Shown here: positions 18,137 through 26,906 of the stretch, piece after piece
Numbering within the stretch: the stretch's first letter is position 1
Layout: each line of letters begins with the position of its first letter
Origin: Fibrobacter sp. UWP2
GTDB lineage: Bacteria; Fibrobacterota; Fibrobacteria; Fibrobacterales; Fibrobacteraceae
Direction: 5' to 3'
Length of the DNA stretch: 64,000 bases
NCBI RefSeq assembly: GCF_900141705.1
Contig: NZ_FQYM01000001.1
Location: 124,001 to 188,000, forward strand
Position numbers and translations under genes: made by a program
Notes under the pieces: model-generated
The model's database searches: none
The model's input: the letters and a program-made list of their open reading frames with translations, nothing else
Told to the model about the DNA's origin: nothing

Positions 18137-18822
18137 ATCAAATCTCTGTTCAACAGCTCGCCGTGGTCAAGCACCAGACGGCGGAAAGGGCTGTTCAGGT
18201 AAAAGTCCGGGTTATGCGTCGCCATCACGACCGTCGTTCCGCGGGCATTGATTTCCTTGAAAATACTGAATACCTCTTCTGCGTTTTTCGGGTCAAGGTT
18301 ACCAGTCGGTTCGTCCGCAAGCAACAGGTAAGGGTTGTGCACCATCGCACGCGCAATCGCCACGCGCTGCTGTTCACCGCCCGAGAGCGTGTAGGGCATG
18401 GCGAACCGCTTTTGGCTAATGCCCACGAGGGCGAGCGCGTCAAAGACCGCGGCGTTAATCTTGGAGCTGGGAGTCCCCACAATGCGGAGCGCGAGAGCCA
18501 CGTTCTCGAAAACATTGCGATCCGGCAGCAGCTTAAAATCCTGGAAGATGATACCCATCTTGCGGCGAAAACCCTGGATCTTGGAATCCGGGGAATTCTT
18601 GCTGTCGTAAACGTCGTCACCGCTGAACTTCACCATGACTTGGCCGCCGCGTTCCACGTCAGGGCGTTCGTCCATATAAATGAGCTTGAGCACCGTCGAC
18701 TTGCCGGCGCCCGAATGACCCGTAAGGAACACAAACTCACCCTTGTTAATACGGAAGGTGACGTTGTTGAGCGCCTTCCAGTTGTCCTCGTAGGACTTGG
18801 TAACGTGGGTGAAGTGGATCAT
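18133..18822 (-). CDS. ftsE: FtsE-like ABC transporter ATPase
   Basis: A 229-residue ABC ATPase. Walker A GHSGAGKST (35-43), signature LSGGEQQRVAIARA, Walker B LLLADEPTGNLD and the H-loop ATHN are intact. The EPTGNLD form and short length fit FtsE, which with FtsX couples ATP use to septal peptidoglycan hydrolysis; LolD is the main alternative. The expected membrane partner is not adjacent in this window. The start is the ATG at 18822 with GAGG upstream; an in-frame TTG nine bases earlier is less likely. It lies 27 bases after surA. Confidence 0.82.
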   Translation of the reverse strand: MIHFTHVTKSYEDNWKALNNVTFRINKGEFVFLTGHSGAGKSTVLKLIYMDERPDVERGGQVMVKFSGDDVYDSKNSPDSKIQGFRRKMGIIFQDFKLLPDRNVFENVALALRIVGTPSSKINAAVFDALALVGISQKRFAMPYTLSGGEQQRVAIARAMVHNPYLLLADEPTGNLDPKNAEEVFSIFKEINARGTTVVMATHNPDFYLNSPFRRLVLDHGELLNRDLI

Positions 18823-18849
18823 GGTCCGCAAGGCCTCTACAAAAGCGGT

Positions 18850-20136
18850 TTATTCCGTCATGCGGATTTCGACGTGGACTTCCTGGCGCCATTTTTTCAC
18901 GAGAGCCTTGAGTTTCTCGTTTTCCAGGTGGTTTGCGGCAAGGTTCTCAATTTTGCCGTAATCCTCTTCCATGGTGAGCTCGCGAATCTGGCGGGCGTCG
19001 TCGAGGCGGAACAAGTGGTAGTTGCCGTCGATGAGCACCGGTTCCGAGACCTCGCCCACGTTCAGGTTCGCGACCGGGTCGACGTAAGCGGGTTCCATCT
19101 CGTTTTTCTGGTACCAGCCCAAGAGACCGCCCGCAAAGTTGCTGGACTTGTCTTGGCTGAACTTCTTGGCAGCGGCAGAGAAATCTTCCTTGGTCTTGAT
19201 GGCCTTGTGCAGCGAATCCGCTCGGGCCAAAATATCGGCGGAGTCCTTAGCCGTCGGAATGGTGCGGAGCAAAATCTGCGCTGAACGCACACCGTCCTCT
19301 TTGCGACCAAGCACGCGGGCAATGTGCCAGCCCAAATCCGTCTTGACGGGCGTCGTCGCATACTGACCGTTCTTGAGCTGGTCCAGGGCGCGTTCAAAGG
19401 CCGGGTCCAAAAGCCCGCGACGGAAGTAGCCCAGGTCACCACCCTTGGCGGCGGAGGAATCCTGCGAATGGTTCTTGGCCAAAAGCTCAAAATTCATGCC
19501 CAGGTTCAGGCTGTCGATCAAATTCTCGGCGACCTTCTTCACCGAGTCCACAATCATCTGGTCCGGCGTAATCGGGATTTGGATATGGCTCAGCAAAACG
19601 CAGTTGTACTGACGCGGCAGGGAATCCTTGTAAGCCTTGTAAAACGCCTCCACCTCTTTTTTGGTCGGGTTGATGGAGCCCACATGCATCTGGCGCACGC
19701 GGGTCATTTCCATGTGACTGCGAATCTGCTTTGAGAGCTGGTCGCGGTATTGCGCCATGCTCATGCCGAGCTGGGCGCGAATGGCCTTTTCGAGGGTCGC
19801 CAAATCAATGTTCTGGCTGGCGGCCAACTGCGACAAGTGCTGCGTCACACGCTGGTCCACCTCGGCGTCGCCAATCACAATGGAGTCGCGGTCAATGCGG
19901 CTCAGCAAAACCTTGTCCTCAATCATCTGCTCCAGCACGTAGTCCTTTTGCTGCTGCTCGGTCATCGCAGAGCCCTCGGGCGTCTCCTGGAAGCGGTAGA
20001 GGTTGTTCATCAACTCGGAGCGCATAATGGGCTTGCCGTCTACCACCGCCGCAACGCCTTCCATAAGCACAGGGGCGGCAAACGCAGAGGCCACAAGGGC
20101 AACTACAGCCACAACAAAAAGTTCAAAACGCTTCAT
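18850..20136 (-). CDS. surA: SurA-like periplasmic peptidyl-prolyl isomerase
   Basis: A 428-residue exported foldase: signal peptide (to about SAFAAP), SurA N-terminal domain beginning GVAAVVDGKPIMRSEL, then two parvulin/rotamase domains (around LLAKNHSQDSSAAKGGDLGYFRRG and AAKKFSQDKSSNFAGGLLGWYQ). SurA chaperones outer-membrane proteins in the periplasm and its two-parvulin layout is kept. The start ATG at 20136 overlaps the stop of the upstream lipoprotein by one base (TGATG), a sign of translational coupling; a GTG just upstream is an alternative. It forms a unit with the PPIase-like lipoprotein. Confidence 0.9.
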   Translation of the reverse strand: MKRFELFVVAVVALVASAFAAPVLMEGVAAVVDGKPIMRSELMNNLYRFQETPEGSAMTEQQQKDYVLEQMIEDKVLLSRIDRDSIVIGDAEVDQRVTQHLSQLAASQNIDLATLEKAIRAQLGMSMAQYRDQLSKQIRSHMEMTRVRQMHVGSINPTKKEVEAFYKAYKDSLPRQYNCVLLSHIQIPITPDQMIVDSVKKVAENLIDSLNLGMNFELLAKNHSQDSSAAKGGDLGYFRRGLLDPAFERALDQLKNGQYATTPVKTDLGWHIARVLGRKEDGVRSAQILLRTIPTAKDSADILARADSLHKAIKTKEDFSAAAKKFSQDKSSNFAGGLLGWYQKNEMEPAYVDPVANLNVGEVSEPVLIDGNYHLFRLDDARQIRELTMEEDYGKIENLAANHLENEKLKALVKKWRQEVHVEIRMTE

Positions 20137-20951
20137 CACTGGTCCTTTTTACTAAATACATCCGTTTGCGAAAAAATGGGACGTTCCGTTTTCCATTCCT
20201 TCTTGAGCTTGTCCATGACCTTGGCCCTGTGTTCCAGCCAAGCCTGGGTCGCCACATCCTCGGCAACGGCCTCGAACGGGAGCACATCGGCGGAATCCAA
20301 GCGGGCAGTCACCACAGCCATCTTGAGCGCCCCGCCGCAAACCTTCATAGGCGAGAGCTTCCCTACCTCGACCTCGTAAATATCGGGGATCAAGCAGCTA
20401 TCGGGCGACACCGTGGCCGAGTCAAAAGTCTCCATTCTCTTTATCAGGTAGTGTTCACTGGGGAGCGAATCGTACTTGAGGTTCTTGTGCCCACGGTAGT
20501 ACTGGTCAGCCGAAGCCCAGTCCTTAAAGAAGATGAAGGCTCCAAAAACATAGGTCTTGCCGCGCAAAAACTTATCCTGGTGGGCGTGGTAGTAATCGAT
20601 TTTTTCGGCATCGCTCACGACCATCGTGTCGGCAAAGTTCTCCAAGAACTGGTCCACGACCATCTTGCGGACCGCCTGTTCAATCTGCATCGAAAGCACC
20701 GGGTCCTTGTCCGTCCCGTTTTCGACGGCCTCCTGGTACATGGTCTCTTCGTCAATCCAGTTTTCCAAAAACTTGAGGCGTTCCTGGTTGTTCCAGGAAT
20801 CCCATTCCGGGGCAAGTTTTTGTATTTCGGAGAGATGCAACTTGGCCGACCCGACAGACACGACCACCGGATCCTCTTTGCCAAACGGCATATTGCAGGC
20901 CACAAAAGCAATGAGCCCGCAAATGCACAAAAAACGCATCAAAAATTTCAT
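20136..20951 (-). CDS. Lipoprotein related to SurA/PpiC foldases
   Basis: A 271-residue lipoprotein: hydrophobic leader LMRFLCICGLIAFVAC with the likely lipidated Cys19. The mature part resembles the helical SurA/PrsA N-terminal region (VVSVGSAKLHLSEIQKLAPEW, then helices with EETMYQEAVENG) and a degenerate parvulin-like C-terminal half without the usual GGDLG motif. It is probably an envelope chaperone partner for SurA, whose start it overlaps by one base. The ATG at 20951 is chosen because it begins the signal sequence; the frame is open a further 17 codons. Confidence 0.78.
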   Translation of the reverse strand: MKFLMRFLCICGLIAFVACNMPFGKEDPVVVSVGSAKLHLSEIQKLAPEWDSWNNQERLKFLENWIDEETMYQEAVENGTDKDPVLSMQIEQAVRKMVVDQFLENFADTMVVSDAEKIDYYHAHQDKFLRGKTYVFGAFIFFKDWASADQYYRGHKNLKYDSLPSEHYLIKRMETFDSATVSPDSCLIPDIYEVEVGKLSPMKVCGGALKMAVVTARLDSADVLPFEAVAEDVATQAWLEHRAKVMDKLKKEWKTERPIFSQTDVFSKKDQ

Positions 20952-21011
20952 CGAGCCCAATTTAGCAAATTCCAGGCCCGCGGACCCGCCCCAAACGTTC
21001 AAAAAAGGGCT

Positions 21012-24000
21012 TTATTTGAGTTTTCCGAACCGTCCCTTAAGCTTGGCGAGGGCGTCTTCTTCCACGACCTCTTCCACGTCGCTCCCGCGGCGCTTGTAGC
21101 GGAGGATCTCGAAATCCTCGAGTAGGGCCCGCGCCTTCAGGTAAAGTTCCGCAAATTCCTTTTCGTCCTGGCCTGTGCGTTCAATTTCAGAGAGTAGTTC
21201 ACGGGCGCTTTTGAGTTCGTGGTCCTTGAGGTAGCGCGACTTGAGGAACGGGCGGAACATTTCACGGAGCGCCCTCGGGTTCAAGGCTACCGTTGTTTGT
21301 ACACCATCGTTTACCAAGTTCGCGTCAAGCACTTTGGACACAGCTTTAAGCCTTTCGTACAAAGTAACATCCTTTTGATAGAGCGTAAAAATTGCGTTCA
21401 TCTGGGGATTGCGGGCAGCTTGGGCATGTTCTGCCCCCTGCCGCATCGAGATGCTAAACTCCTTGAGCAAACGCCAGCTCTTCACAAAAGACTCGGCGCC
21501 CAGCAGCCCCGACTCGTAGGTGGCCCGCACCAAGGCAAGGCGGATTTCTTCGTCTTCACTGCGGGTGGTGGCGGCAAGGTTTTTGAATTCGTGTATTTTT
21601 TTGCCGCGACTGAACTCGAGCCCAGTAAAGCGCACGCAGCGGTTCACGTCCAGCCGGTCGGCCACCAACGATTTTAGGACCCAGGCCTTGAGGGCGGTTT
21701 CAAAGCCGTCCAAAAACACGCCACCGGTTTCGAGCATGTTCAAACGGTCGGCAATGAGCGTCGCGTCATAGGCCTCCTGGGCGTCGCGCTCCAGGCGTTT
21801 GCGAAACGCCTGCCAAAAAGCCGATTCCCCGGGCGTCATCAATGACGATTCGCCCAAACGCCAGCCAAAGCGGAGCGTTTCGAGCGGGAAGTCAATGCCA
21901 AAAGTCACCACCGCCGGGCGAACCGCCTGAAACATGCGGAAACACCCCCACTCGGGCGAAATCTCCAGCGTGAATTTTTCGGCAACGCCCTGCTTGCAAA
22001 CGCTCAGGTGCAAGCGCAAGTGATTCTCCTTGTCAGGGTTCACCGTGGCGATGGAGAGCGCCGCACCATCCTCATCGAACAACTCCTTCATCTGCGACAG
22101 GGTCTCATAAAGCGAAAGCAACGGCGCCTTGTGCGGGGCAGCTTCCAGCGCCGCATAAAAAGCGTCGTCAATCGAGGTCTTTTTGCCTTCCAGGGACTTT
22201 TTCACAGCCTTCGGGAGCTCGCGGATTACCGATTCGACCATCCATTCGCGCCACTGGTGAATAGCCATGGCTAAGTTCGCGGGCGAAACCTGCGTAAGCA
22301 AGTCGTAGGGCAAATTGAGGTTAATGCCGTCGCAGTCGCGCGTGGCGTCAAAAACCATCTCGCCCACCACCACGCGGTCGCCAATGCGGAACTGCTCGAG
22401 GGAGCCGCCGAGAGTGGGCTTTGGCAGCAACTTTTTATTATGCGTGTCACCCAGGCCCTTCGACAAGCTCAGGGTAAACTCCGTCGAAGGGTCTATCAAC
22501 GGATGCATTAAATTCTTCGACTCCGTGCTTCGCACTCCGCTCAGAATGACACCGCTTATTTCACTCTCATTCTGGTCCAGCCAGAATTTCGCATCGAATT
22601 TCAGAAACTGGTCGGTGTGTTCGCGGATGTAGTCCTTGAGCGTTTTGATGGAATTCACCTCATGCGCAATGCGCACGTAGTAATCCACCAGCGCATCTTC
22701 GCTCGGGGCTAGCCCGAATTGGCGCTTGCGGGCTTCCAGCGCATGCAGGTCCTCGACGACGCGTTCATTGTGCGTCATGAAGGCAAACGGGCGCGCCATC
22801 TGGCCAAGCACTACGGCCTCGCGCCAGAAAATCTCGGCACATTCCTCGGGATTCACGCGGGCGTAATCCACGCGGTGGCCACGGCTAATCACGAGCCCGC
22901 GGAAACTCACCTCCTCCACCGCTTCCACAAAACCGCGATCCTGGTTCCACGTAGGCGCATACCAGCGGCGCGTGCAGAAGGGCTCCGCCACCTGCATAAT
23001 CCATTCGGGCTTGATTTCGGCGGCCTTGTTGAGGAAGATGCGGCTCGTCTCGCGCACCTCGGCGCTAAAGAGCCATTCTGCGCTCTTGCCGTAAAGGTCA
23101 CTGCCCGGGAACACGTGCGTCTCGCGCCCGCTCACCAGGCGGTAGCAACCGTTCTCGATATCGCGGAGCGCAATGCCGCCCAGGAATCCCGAAAGCAAGG
23201 CAATGTGCAGGTTGTCGCGGTGGAAACTGTCGAGCGGGCATACGCGATTCTCGAATTTCACGTCGAGGATGCGCCCGAACTGTTCGTACAAATCAATCCA
23301 TTCGCGGCACCGCAAAAAGTGCAGGCTGTTCTTGTCGCAGAACTTGCGCAGTTTATTCCAGGTCTTGCCATCCCATTCGGCGCAGAAGGCATTCCACATG
23401 CAGATGAACGTGAGGAAATCGCTCTTGTGGCCCGCGAACTTGCGGTGCAGCTGGCGAATGCGGGTGCGTTCGGGTTCTTCGCTCGGCACCACGCGCGGAT
23501 CCTGGATGGAGAGCGCCGAGCAGACAATCAACGCGGGCTGCAATACGCCGGCATCACGCGCCCGCAATAGCACCGCCGAGAGCGCCACATCCATCGGAAG
23601 GCGCGTCATCTCGCGGCCAAGTTTGGTCACATGCCCGCTAGCGTTATCGGCGGTCAACGCACCGAGTTCAAAAAGCGTCTTGTACGCGCCGCGGAACGCC
23701 GAATGCGGCGGCGACTGCAAAAACGGGAAATTCTCGAGTTCCAGCCCGAGGCTGCGAAGTTGCAGAACCACGTTCGCGAGATTACTCCGCCGGATTTCCG
23801 GCTCCGTAAACTCGTCTCGCTTCTCAAAATCCTCGGGAGAATAGAGGCGGATACAAACACCAGGCTTTACGCGCCCCGCACGCCCTGTGCGCTGCCGGGC
23901 ACTTGCCTTCGAGATATCCTCGACAGGCAACCCCTGGATTCGAGACTGCGCGTTGTACCGCGAAATGCGGGCCGTACCCGTATCCACCACGTAGGCGATT

Positions 24001-24992
24001 CCCGGAATCGTGAGCGAAGTTTCCGCGATGTTCGTCGCGAGCACCACGCGGGTCTTTTCCGTACGCCTGAAGATGCGGCGCTGTTCGTCGGGGCTCATGC
24101 GCCCGTAAAGCGGCAAGATGTCGAAAGTCGCAGAGTCCAGTTCGTGCGCGAGCTCGCCCGCCAAATCTTGAATGTCGCGTTCCGTCGGTAAAAAACACAA
24201 TAGGTGGTCGCGGTGGCGCGTTTCCAAATCGAGAATCGCATCGCGCGCCTCGTCCAAAAGGCCCGAATCACCCTTGCCGCTGGTGTCGCGGAATCTCGGC
24301 CCTTCGGCAAGCTCAGGGACCTTACTTAAGGTCGGTGAGCCTGTCGAACCGCCGCCGAAATAGTACTCCACATCGACGGGGAACGTTCTTCCCTCGGCTT
24401 CGAGCACGCAGCTGTTGTCGTAGAATTCCTCGAAGAGCTTGGCATCGAGCGTCGCGGAAGCCACAATCAATTTGAATTCCGGACGAGCCTGCAAAACCGT
24501 CTTGAAAATGCCGAGCAGAATGTCGATGTTCAACGAGCGTTCATGCGCTTCGTCAATCACGATGGCCGAATACTGCCTAAAGAGTCTGTCGCGACGGAAT
24601 TCCTGCAGCAAAATGCCATCCGTCATCACCTTGATGGGAGCATCACTCTGGCCCTGCTCCCAGAAACGGATCTTGGTGCTGACAAGAGTTTCGTCTTTCA
24701 ACTCTTCGCGCAGGCGGTCCGCAATCGAAATCGCCGCAAGTCGGCGGGGCTCTGTAACACCGATTTTGAAAGGGTTCTGAGGTCGCGCTTCGCGCTCTGT
24801 GGTATGGGCACGGGCTTCGCCCTTCGAGGAATACCATTCTAATAAAAACTTCGGCAACTGCGTCGACTTGCCCGAACCGGTGTCTGCCTTGACAATCACC
24901 ACCTGATGCTTCTCGAGCATCTCGAAGAACTCTTCCCGATGTTCAACGACAGGAAGGTCCGGGTAGGCGATTTTCAAGTTCTCGTAAGACAT
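21012..24992 (-). CDS. hrpA: DEAH-box ATP-dependent RNA helicase HrpA
   Basis: A 1326-residue HrpA-type helicase acting on RNA in the cytoplasm. Walker A DTGSGKST (37-44), VIDEAHERSLN, SATLD, TNIAETSLTIPG and QRTGRAGR are all present, followed by HA2, OB-fold and the long HrpA-specific C-terminal region. Three stretches do not belong to the family: about residues 52-72, 211-234 and 811-851. They coincide with palindromic DNA repeats that stay in frame (listed separately). It heads a minus-strand group with the PPIase-like lipoprotein 60 bases downstream. Confidence 0.95.
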   Translation of the reverse strand: MSYENLKIAYPDLPVVEHREEFFEMLEKHQVVIVKADTGSGKSTQLPKFLLEWYSSKGEARAHTTEREARPQNPFKIGVTEPRRLAAISIADRLREELKDETLVSTKIRFWEQGQSDAPIKVMTDGILLQEFRRDRLFRQYSAIVIDEAHERSLNIDILLGIFKTVLQARPEFKLIVASATLDAKLFEEFYDNSCVLEAEGRTFPVDVEYYFGGGSTGSPTLSKVPELAEGPRFRDTSGKGDSGLLDEARDAILDLETRHRDHLLCFLPTERDIQDLAGELAHELDSATFDILPLYGRMSPDEQRRIFRRTEKTRVVLATNIAETSLTIPGIAYVVDTGTARISRYNAQSRIQGLPVEDISKASARQRTGRAGRVKPGVCIRLYSPEDFEKRDEFTEPEIRRSNLANVVLQLRSLGLELENFPFLQSPPHSAFRGAYKTLFELGALTADNASGHVTKLGREMTRLPMDVALSAVLLRARDAGVLQPALIVCSALSIQDPRVVPSEEPERTRIRQLHRKFAGHKSDFLTFICMWNAFCAEWDGKTWNKLRKFCDKNSLHFLRCREWIDLYEQFGRILDVKFENRVCPLDSFHRDNLHIALLSGFLGGIALRDIENGCYRLVSGRETHVFPGSDLYGKSAEWLFSAEVRETSRIFLNKAAEIKPEWIMQVAEPFCTRRWYAPTWNQDRGFVEAVEEVSFRGLVISRGHRVDYARVNPEECAEIFWREAVVLGQMARPFAFMTHNERVVEDLHALEARKRQFGLAPSEDALVDYYVRIAHEVNSIKTLKDYIREHTDQFLKFDAKFWLDQNESEISGVILSGVRSTESKNLMHPLIDPSTEFTLSLSKGLGDTHNKKLLPKPTLGGSLEQFRIGDRVVVGEMVFDATRDCDGINLNLPYDLLTQVSPANLAMAIHQWREWMVESVIRELPKAVKKSLEGKKTSIDDAFYAALEAAPHKAPLLSLYETLSQMKELFDEDGAALSIATVNPDKENHLRLHLSVCKQGVAEKFTLEISPEWGCFRMFQAVRPAVVTFGIDFPLETLRFGWRLGESSLMTPGESAFWQAFRKRLERDAQEAYDATLIADRLNMLETGGVFLDGFETALKAWVLKSLVADRLDVNRCVRFTGLEFSRGKKIHEFKNLAATTRSEDEEIRLALVRATYESGLLGAESFVKSWRLLKEFSISMRQGAEHAQAARNPQMNAIFTLYQKDVTLYERLKAVSKVLDANLVNDGVQTTVALNPRALREMFRPFLKSRYLKDHELKSARELLSEIERTGQDEKEFAELYLKARALLEDFEILRYKRRGSDVEEVVEEDALAKLKGRFGKLK
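22446..22552 (-). repeat. In-frame palindromic repeats in hrpA (site 3)
   Basis: Two modules lie side by side: CCCTTCGAC..GTCGAAGGG around 22457-22491 and a CTTCGACTCCG..CGCTCAGAATGACA module at 22513-22551. They encode VILSGVRSTESK and TEFTLSLSKGLGDT, absent from the HrpA family. The second module is nearly identical to the one at 32681-32723 in the LysE-type gene. Confidence 0.8.
24301..24350 (-). repeat. In-frame inverted repeat in hrpA (site 2)
   Basis: The arms 24301-24321 (CCTTCGGCAAGCTCAGGGAC..) and 24330-24350 are imperfect 21-base inverted repeats around an eight-base AT loop. They encode the PTLSKVPELAEGPRF segment, foreign to HrpA. Confidence 0.8.
24779..24838 (-). repeat. Probable in-frame repeat insertion in hrpA (site 1)
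   Basis: The stretch encodes KGEARAHTTEREARPQNP between the Walker A helix and the TEPRR motif, where HrpA proteins normally have only a few residues. It contains small palindromes such as GCGCTTCGCGC and GGGCTTCGCCC. Confidence 0.6.
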
Positions 24993-25062
24993 TTGGCAAT
25001 GGATAATTGATAATGGATAATGGATGATGTAAAATTATAAATCATCAATTATCAATCATCAA
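24993..25062. repeat. AT-rich imperfect palindrome
   Basis: Tandem GATAATGGATAATGGATGATG-like units on the left face ATCATCAATTATCAATCATC units on the right. It fills the gap between hrpA and the small zinc-ribbon gene. Confidence 0.5.
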
Positions 25063-25203
25063 TCACTCTTTAATGTGCCCACACTTGTCGCAGGTGAGTT
25101 TATAGCTGTTGTCGGGGTCAACGACCATCACGCCGTCACAATCCGGCTTTTCGCACGGGAGTTCACCCGGCATCACTTCACGGTATGTCTGTTTTTCTTC
25201 CAT
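25063..25203 (-). CDS. 46-residue zinc-ribbon protein
   Basis: A short frame missed by length cut-offs. The translation starts MEEKQTYREVMPGELPC and contains two Cys pairs, CEKPDC and CDKC, about 20 residues apart, a spacing that fits a small zinc ribbon; it ends GHIKE. The start ATG at 25203 is the only good one. Coding bias in this stretch matches the neighbours and the ordered Cys pattern makes a chance frame unlikely. Function unknown; such mini-ribbons often bind nucleic acid or serve as accessory subunits. It lies between hrpA and a HAD phosphatase on the same strand. Confidence 0.7.
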   Translation of the reverse strand: MEEKQTYREVMPGELPCEKPDCDGVMVVDPDNSYKLTCDKCGHIKE

Positions 25204-25222
25204 ATCCCAAATATAGAAAATG

Positions 25223-26050
25223 CTACGGGACGAACTTCTCAATCACCTCGGTAATTCCCGAATGGTTGTTGTCGTTTACCGTCACGTAATCGGCAATGTC
25301 CTTCACCACCTGCGAGGCATTCGCCATCGCGACACCGACACCGGCAGCTTCAATCATCGGGCAATCGTTCTCTTCGTCGCCCACCGCAATCGTATCGGCA
25401 ATCGGCACCTTGTAAAAATCCGCCATGAACTTCACCGCATCGCCCTTGTTGCTCTGCATGTGCGAAAACTCGAGCATCTCGGGCTTGCTGAACACGTCGA
25501 AGAGCTTGCCCTCGGTAGTCTTGCGCATCTCGGTGCGGAAATCCACGAGGCCAGAATGTTCGAAAGGCGTAATGATATTCACCTTGATGGGTGGCTTCAC
25601 CACGACATTGACGAACTCGCCGTAATACTCGCGGATATCCTTCACCACCACGTAATCCATCTTCATCAGGCGGCAATACGTCTTGAGCTGTTCCGTCTCG
25701 TATTCCGAGACAACGAGGTCGCCCGAGTAGGTGTGCGCGTGCATCCCGTGGGCGTGCGCGGCATCCATGATGGCCTTGACCTCGTCGACGGGAATGTAGC
25801 GTGTGAGAATCGGCTTCTTTTCGCCGCAATCGTAGATGAGCCCTCCGTTAAAACTCACGAGGAAGAATCCCGGTTCCAGGAACCCGTACTGTTCCGCCAG
25901 TTGTTTCACGCTCGTAAGCGGCCGGCCCGTAGTCATCACGAACTTGTGGCCCGCATCGATCATCGCGCGGATGGAACGCATGTCGGTTTCCGAAATACGC
26001 TTGTCGTCGGTCAGGAGCGTGCCGTCAAGGTCTGTGAACAGGATTTTCAT
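25223..26050 (-). CDS. HAD-superfamily (Cof-type) phosphatase
   Basis: A 275-residue haloacid-dehalogenase-like hydrolase of the Cof/YidA group. Motif I is FTDLDGTLL (nucleophile Asp7, acid Asp9), motif II MTTGRP, motif III Lys in the NKGDAVKF segment, and motif IV GDEENDCPMIEAAG. The large type-C cap domain lies between motifs II and III. These enzymes dephosphorylate sugar phosphates, nucleotides or pyridoxal phosphate; the substrate here is not predictable. It begins the minus-strand unit that ends with the small zinc ribbon, 19 bases downstream. Confidence 0.93.
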   Translation of the reverse strand: MKILFTDLDGTLLTDDKRISETDMRSIRAMIDAGHKFVMTTGRPLTSVKQLAEQYGFLEPGFFLVSFNGGLIYDCGEKKPILTRYIPVDEVKAIMDAAHAHGMHAHTYSGDLVVSEYETEQLKTYCRLMKMDYVVVKDIREYYGEFVNVVVKPPIKVNIITPFEHSGLVDFRTEMRKTTEGKLFDVFSKPEMLEFSHMQSNKGDAVKFMADFYKVPIADTIAVGDEENDCPMIEAAGVGVAMANASQVVKDIADYVTVNDNNHSGITEVIEKFVP

Positions 26051-26239
26051 CGGGCTAAAATTTAGAAATTTTACGCAAGGTCAGGGCAAATCATACGTGA
26101 TTTTTCAATGACATCAAAGAAACTAGACGCGACCAGACTGCATAAAATGACACTTTATGACATCATGATTAATGTATATTATGCATGTACGGAGGGAAAG
26201 CATTACTTTTTGTGTCGAAAAAAGGGTAAATTATTTCTT

Positions 26240-26419
26240 ATGAAGTTTCTGTTAATTTTAGCAGCTTTAACTATTTTAGTTTCTTTTACACTATTCTTGT
26301 ACGTCATTTTTGATGCGTATATGTTTGCCGTTGTATTTATGCCGTTGGTCTTGGCTTTGACAGCTTCTTTTGCAGCAACCATTGTGTATATCGCAATCTT
26401 CCATTACAAAGACGTTTAA
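26240..26419 (+). CDS. Small two-helix membrane protein
   Basis: A 59-residue frame from the ATG at 26240, almost entirely two hydrophobic helices (about 2-24 and 27-52) with a C-terminal HYKDV. The frame is open further upstream to 26108, but that part (Lys/His/Tyr-rich) is unlike a signal sequence. No strong ribosome-binding site is seen, so the gene is tentative. It opens an AT-rich island of small membrane proteins. Confidence 0.45.
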   Translation: MKFLLILAALTILVSFTLFLYVIFDAYMFAVVFMPLVLALTASFAATIVYIAIFHYKDV

Positions 26420-26481
26420 AACATCCTGTTATCGAACTCACTTTTATTTTATAGAGACTATTAATGTGCCGAGAAAAAAAA

Positions 26482-26754
26482 ATGAATGCGGAAAAGCAAA
26501 ATAAAACATCGTCAAAATTTGTAAAGCATGTAATATACGCCGGCCTCTATTGGGGCTTTTATGCCATCGGATACCATTTTTGTTCTCAAATCGAATCTAG
26601 CGGTTCCTTTATTATGCAGGAATCATCAAAGTTTGAGATTATTGCATTAGCAATATTTACATATTGCGTAACCGCTTTCGAAGTAATAGAGGTTTTTCCA
26701 ACCACTTTACGTTCAAAAAGATCTTCCGATACGCAATCTCAAAATCAAAAATGA
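26482..26754 (+). CDS. Small membrane protein of the AT-rich island
   Basis: A 90-residue protein, or 96 if started at the ATG at 26464. It has a basic N-terminus, two likely membrane helices (around HVIYAGLYWGFYAIGYHF and IIALAIFTYCVTAFEVI) and a polar tail. The region around the start belongs to a repeated motif (TTATAGAG..CT.TTTATG.GCC) found again at 27399 and 27964. No family recognised. Confidence 0.45.
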   Translation: MNAEKQNKTSSKFVKHVIYAGLYWGFYAIGYHFCSQIESSGSFIMQESSKFEIIALAIFTYCVTAFEVIEVFPTTLRSKRSSDTQSQNQK

Positions 26755-26848
26755 TGGATTAATGCCTCCACATCCATTTTTTTAATTTCAGAAGTAGCAC
26801 TCCCGTTTTTCTCACTTTTTTCTATTGCTTCTTTGCAGAAACAAACTA

Positions 26849-26874
26849 GCCATGGTTTAAATATAAACCATGGC
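26849..26874. terminator. Perfect 11-base palindrome downstream of a membrane-protein gene
   Basis: The arms GCCATGGTTTA and TAAACCATGGC with a four-base AATA loop lie 33 bases past the stop of the minus-strand gene at 26907. T-rich sequence follows but no clean T run, so it is a weak terminator or a protein-binding site. Confidence 0.45.
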
Positions 26875-26906
26875 CAAAAATCATCAATCATTTAAGGAAC
26901 ATCTTT

